Shown: positions 60,094 through 64,000 of the stretch, piece by piece
How positions within the stretch are numbered: position 1 is the first letter of the stretch
How the letters are laid out: the number at the start of each line of letters is the position of its first letter
Source: Henricia sp. BOLD:AAB3569
Taxonomy: Eukaryota > Echinodermata > Asteroidea > Spinulosida > Echinasteridae
Assembly: GCA_037783545.1 (NCBI GenBank)
Contig: JBBELK010001198.1
Location: 310,001-374,000 of the forward strand
Reading direction: 5' to 3'
DNA: 64,000 nucleotides
Notes under the pieces: generated by a model
What the model was told of the DNA's origin: nothing
The model's input: the letters and a program-made list of their open reading frames with translations, nothing else
Databases searched by the model: none
Made by a program: the position numbers and the translations under genes

Positions 60094-61287
60094 TTGACAG
60101 ACTTTCGCCGGGAAATGGCAGAGAAATTTCAAAGTTTAGAAAAAACTGGGTTAAGGCTTCCTGACTGCTCTCGCGCAAACCGTGGCTGTCTGTACACACC
60201 TCTTTGGGGTACTCCTGAGTTGTGCGCATGCTCAGTCATTCGGACTGTCGTTAACGCACCGCAGTTTGGCTCGGCAATTTGGTCAAAGTGTGGTCCAAAC
60301 GTCGGCAAATTTGGAGGTCGAAAAATGTTCCGACGAACTTCAAATTTTGCATGCCCTAATAAACTCTCTATATTGCGCACTTGTCATAAAAAATTGACAG
60401 ACTTTCGCCGGGAAATGGCAGAGAAATTTCAAAGTTTAGAAAAAACTGGGTTGAGGCTTCCTGACTGCTCTCGCGCAAACCGTGGCTGTCTGTACACACC
60501 TCTTTGGGGTACTCCTGAGTTGTGCGCATGCTCAGTCATTCGGACTGTCGTTAACGCACCGCAGTTTGGCTCGGCAATTTGGTCAAAGTGTGGTCCAAAC
60601 GTCGGCAAATTTGGAGGTCGAAAAATGTTCCGACGAACTTCAAATTTTGCATGCCCTAAACTCTCTATATTGCGCACTTGTCATAAAAAATTGACAGACT
60701 TTCGCCAGGAAATGGCAGAGAAATTTCAAAGTTTAGAAAAAACTGGGTTAAGGCTTCCTGACTGCTCTCGCGCAAACCGTGGCTGTCTGTACACACCTCT
60801 TTGGGGTACTCCTGAGTTGTGCGCATGCTCAGTCATTCGGACTGTCGTTAACGCACCGCAGTTTGGCTCGGCAATTTGGTCAAAGTGTGGTCCAAACGTC
60901 GGCAAATTTGGAGGTCGAAAAATGTTCCGACGAACTTCAAATTTTGCATGCCCTAATAAACTCTCTATATTGCGCACTTGTCATAAAAAATTGACAGACT
61001 TTCGCCGGGAAATGGCAGAGAAATTTCAAAGTTTAGAAAAAACTGGGTTGAGGCTTCCTGACTGCTCTCGTGCAAACCGTGGCTGTCTGTACACACCTCT
61101 TTGGGGTACTCCTGAGTTGTGCGCATGCTCAGTCATTCGGACTGTCGTTAACGCACCGCAGTTTGGCTCGGCAATTTGGTCAAAGTGTGGTCCAAACGTC
61201 GGCAAATTTGGAGGTCGAAAAATGTTCCGACGAACTTCAAATTTTGCATGCCCTAAACTCTCTATATTGCGCACTTGTCATAAAAAA
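60094..61287 (+). repeat. 2-mer duplication, 597 bp (A60 + TAA, then GCCAGGAA)
   Basis: Two tandem pairs, 60,094-60,690 and 60,691-61,287. Each has an A60 + TAA monomer followed by a G80 monomer leading into GCCAGGAA. The second pair has CTCTCGTGC near 61,070. These are the same two monomer types as in the 5-mer, amplified alone. Confidence 0.88.
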
Positions 61288-62235
61288 TTGACAGACTTTC
61301 GCCAGGAAATGGCAGAGAAATTTCAAAGTTTAGAAAAAACTGGGTTGAGGCTTCCTGACTGCTCTCGCGCAAACCGTGGCTGTCTGTACACACCTCTTTG
61401 GGGTACTCCTGAGTTGTGCACATGCTCAGTCATTCGGACTGTCGTTAACGCACCGCAGTTTGGCTCGGCAATTTGGTCAAAGTGTGGTCCAAACGTCGGC
61501 AAATTTGGAGGTCGAAAAATGTTCCGACGAACTTCAAATTTTGCATGCCCTAAACTCTCTATATTGCGCACTTGTCATAAAAAATTGACAGACTTTCGCC
61601 GGGAAATGGCAGAGAAATTTCAAAGTTTAGAAAAAACTCGGTTGAGGCTTCCTGACTGCTCTCACGCAAACCGTGGCTGTCTGTACACACCTCTTTGGGG
61701 TACTCCTGAGTTGTGCGCATGCTCAGTCATTCGGACTGTCGTTAACGCACCGCAGTTTGGCTCGGCAATTTGGTCAAAGTGTGGTCCAAACGTCGGCAAA
61801 TTTGGAGGTCGAAAAATGTTCCGACGAACTTCAAATTTTGCATGCCCTAAACTCTCTATATTGCGCACTTGTCATAAAAAATTGACAGACTTTCGCCGGG
61901 AAATGGCAGAGAAATTTCAAAGTTTAGAAAAAACTGGGTTGAGGCTTCCTGACTGCTCTCGCGCAAACCGTGGCTGTTTGTACACACCTCTTTGGGGTAC
62001 TCCTGAGTTGTGCGCATGCTCAGTCACTCGGACTGTCGTTAAAGCACCGCAGTTTGGCTCGGCAATTTGGTCAAAGTGTGGTCCAAACGTCGGCAAATTT
62101 GGAGGTCGAAAAATGTTCCGACGAACTTCAAATTTTGCATGCCCTAAACTCTCTATATTGCGCACTTGTCATAAAAAATTGACAGACTTTCGCCGGGAAA
62201 TGGCAGAGAAATTTCAAAGTTTAGAAAAAAATCGG
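61288..62235 (+). repeat. 3-monomer segment, copy 2 of the 9-monomer-spaced duplication
   Basis: Matches 58,609-59,556 at A133, C55, GGCTGTTTG and AAAAATCGG. The private change GTTAAAGCACC near 62,039 distinguishes it and also destroys the GTTAAC site there. Confidence 0.86.
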
Positions 62236-63961
62236 TTGAGGCTTCCTGACTGCTCTCACGCAAACCGTGGCTGTCTGTACACACCTCTTTGGGGTACTCC
62301 TGAGTTGTGCGCATGCTCAGTCATTCGGACTGTCGTTAACGCACCGCAGTTTGGCTCGGCAATTTGGTCAAAGTGTGGTCCAAACGTCGGCAAATTTGGA
62401 GGTCGAAAAATGTTCCGACGAACTTCAAATTTTGCATGCCCTAAACTCTTTATATTGCGCACTTGTCATAAAAAATTGACAGACTTTCGCCGGGAAATGG
62501 CAGAGATATTTCAAAGTTTAGAAAAAACTGGGTTGAGGCTTCCTGACTGCTCTCACGCAAACCGTGGCTGTCTGTACACACCTCTTTGGGGTACTCCTGA
62601 GTTGTGCGCATGCTCAGTCATTCGGACTGTCGTTAACGCACCGCAGTTTGGCTCGGCAATTTGGTCAAAGTGTGGTCCAAACGTCGGCAAATTTGGAGGT
62701 CGAAAAATGTTCCGACGAACTTCAAATTTTGCATGCCCTAAACTCTCTATATTGCGCACTTGTCATAAAAAATTGACAGACTTTCGCCGGGAAATGGCAG
62801 AGAAATTTCAAAGTTTAGAAAAAACTGGGTTGAGGCTTCCTGACTGCTCTCACGCAAACCGTGGCTGTCTGTACACACCTCTTTGGGGTACTCCTGAGTT
62901 GTGCGCATGCTCAGTCATTCGGACTGTCGTTAACGCACCGCAGTTTGGCTCGGCAATTTGGTCAAAGTGTGGTCCAAACGTCGGCAAATTTGGAGGTCGA
63001 AAAATGTTCCGACGAACTTCAAATTTTGCATGCCCTAAACTCTCTATATTGCGCACTTGTCATAACAAATTGACAGACTTTCGCCGGGAAATGGCAGAGA
63101 AATTTCAAAGTTTAGAAAAAACTGGGTTGAGGCTTCCTGACTGCTCTCGCGCAAACCGTGGCTGTCTGTACACACCTCTTTGGGGTACTCCTGAGTTGTG
63201 CGCATGCTCAGTCATTCGGACTGTCGTTAACGCACCGCAGTTTGGCTCGGCAATTTGGTCAAAGTGTGGTCCAAACGTCGGCAAATTTGGAGGTCTAAAA
63301 ATGTTCCGACGAACTTCAAATTTTGCATGCCCTAAAGTCTCTATATTGCGCACTTGTCATAACAAAATTGACAGACTTTCGCCGGGAAATGGCAGAGAAA
63401 TTTCAAAGTTTAGAAAAAACTGGGTTGAGGCTTCCTGACTGCTCTCACGCAAACCGTGGCTGTCTGTACACACCTCTTTGGGGTACTCCTGAGTTGTGCG
63501 CATGCTCAGTCATTCGGACTGTCGTTAACGCACCGCAGTTTGGCTCGGCAATTTGGTCAAAGTGTGGTCCAAACGTCGGCAAATTTGGAGGTCGAAAAAT
63601 GTTCCGACGAACATCAAATTTTGCATGCCCTAAACTCTCTATATTGCGCACTTGTCATAAAAAATTGACAGACTTTCGCCGGGAAATGGCAGAGAAATTT
63701 CAAAGTTTAGAAAAAACTGGGTTGAGGCTTCCTGACTGCTCTCGCGCAAACCGTGGCTGTCTGTACACACCTCTTTGGGGTACTCCTGAGTTGTGCGCAT
63801 GCTCAGTCATTCGGACTGTCGTTAACGCACCGCAGTTTGGCTCGGCAAATTGGTCAAAGTGTGGTCCAAACGTCGGCAAATTTGGAGGTCGAAAAATGTT
63901 CCGACGAACTTCAAATTTTGCATGCCCTAAACTCTCTATATTGCGCACTTGTCATAAAAAA
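62236..63961 (+). repeat. Terminal low-mark monomers
   Basis: The last monomers return to mostly consensus A80 or G80 types, with private single changes: AAACTCTTTATA (about 62,450), GAGATATTTC (about 62,506), GGTCTAAAAATG and CTAAAGTCTC (about 63,293-63,336), AACATCAAAT (about 63,611) and GGCAAATTGG (about 63,844). No higher-order unit is evident. Confidence 0.83.
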
Positions 63962-64000
63962 ATGACAGACTTTCGCCGTGAAATGGCAGAGAAATTTCAA
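63962..64000 (+). repeat. Partial monomer at window end
   Basis: The first 39 bp of the next monomer, with ATGACAG instead of TTGACAG and CGCCGTGAAATGG instead of CGCCGGGAAATGG. The array clearly continues beyond the window. Confidence 0.95.

Larger units (their letters stand above)
40122..60957 (+). other. Nine TAA-duplication alleles confined to the right half
   Basis: CCCTAAACTC has become CCCTAATAAACTC in nine monomers, near 40,124, 41,018, 41,916, 51,731, 55,004, 56,788, 58,276, 60,358 and 60,957. Eight of the nine are G80 monomers, seven or eight of them with A60. None occurs in the first 39 kb. The allele is a tandem duplication of TAA and lengthens the monomer to 300 bp. It marks a monomer clade spread by block duplication. 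Confidence 0.9.
59260..63438 (+). other. Open frame of 1,392 codons across monomers, probably not a gene
   Basis: Same stop-free frame, beginning after the TAG near 59,230 and ending when an extra base in the linker CATAACAAAATTG near 63,360 shifts the frame. It has no start context or terminal domain distinct from the repeat. Confidence 0.12.
1..64000 (+). repeat. 297-bp satellite DNA array, about 215 head-to-tail monomers
   Basis: Every part of the window aligns to one 297-bp unit that begins TTGACAGACTTTCGCC and ends with CATAAAAAA. The GTGGCTGTCTG landmark (monomer position 89) recurs 215 times between 91 and 63,753, nearly always 297 or 298 bp apart. Exceptions are few: a 21-bp deletion, three 16-bp insertions, and small indels of 1 to 4 bp. 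All copies read in the same direction. Monomers differ at only a few sites, so the array is strongly homogenised. The hand-counted consensus is about 46% GC with CpG observed/expected close to 1. No unique sequence is present at either end, so total array size is unknown. This fits a eukaryotic satellite in heterochromatin. The family is not one I recognise. A centromeric role is possible but not shown by the sequence. Confidence 0.98.

Noticed and set aside
1..64000. CRISPR array
   Set aside because: The repeat is 297 bp with no spacers between units; copies abut directly.
1..64000. rDNA, 5S or tRNA-derived repeat
   Set aside because: I saw no convincing A-box plus B-box pair and no rRNA-like sequence on either strand; the GTTCG word on the reverse strand is too short to count.
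1..64000. Inverted or foreign segment within the array
   Set aside because: The landmark words recur in the same orientation about every 297 bp from start to end, leaving no gap large enough for other sequence.

Overview
The whole window is one tandem repeat. It holds about 215 complete head-to-tail copies of a 297-bp monomer (positions 1 to about 63,961) plus a 39-bp start of the next copy. All copies are in the same orientation. No unique flank, gene, RNA gene, transposon or CRISPR array interrupts it, and the array runs off both ends. Counted by hand, the consensus is about 46% GC with 16 CpGs, close to the number expected from its base composition. An uninterrupted 64-kb satellite with local higher-order structure points to eukaryotic heterochromatin, such as a centromere, pericentromere or subtelomere. 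I do not recognise the family and cannot name the organism.

Monomer coordinates used below start at TTGACAGACTTT (1) and end at the A6 run (297). Recurring marks are: G55/C55 (TGGG or TCGG), A60 (TTAAGG), A80/G80 (CTCACGC or CTCGCGC), A96 (GGCTGACTG), A113 (CTTTAGGG), A116 (TTGGGATA), A133 (TGCACATG), T146/C146 (CATTCGG or CACTCGG), A175 (GTTTAGCTC), C242 (CCGACCAAC), A17 (GCCAGGAA), C293 or C294 in the last A-run, and a TAA duplication after about 265. Combinations of these marks give each monomer a type and reveal nested higher-order repeats (HORs).

Layout by region. 1-7,117: heterogeneous, mostly A80 monomers, with a 4-mer tandem duplication (1,194-3,574) and a 21-bp microhomology deletion near 5,657. 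7,118-8,902: three copies of a 2-mer. 8,903-23,204: several interleaved multimers (4-mer, a 5-mer seen three times, a ~2-kb block repeated 12 monomers apart, a 10-monomer-spaced duplication) and two of three 16-bp insertions that create a perfect hairpin. 23,205-26,488: mixed, with the third insertion. 26,489-39,265: long alternation of two monomer types (about 594 bp). 39,266-42,849: tandem 3-mers with a new monomer clade. 43,443-49,683: alternating monomers containing a clean 9-mer (2,675 bp) in two copies. 49,980-58,905: an 11-mer in two copies running into a 5-mer in two copies. 58,906-64,000: further rearranged members of the same clade.

Because 297 is exactly 99 codons, one frame of the monomer without a stop stays open across many copies and gives open frames up to 1,963 codons. 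I regard these as a by-product of repeat length. Most recurring marks change the amino acid, several create stops in different monomer lineages, and A-run slippage repeatedly shifts the frame. No protein-coding gene is annotated with confidence.
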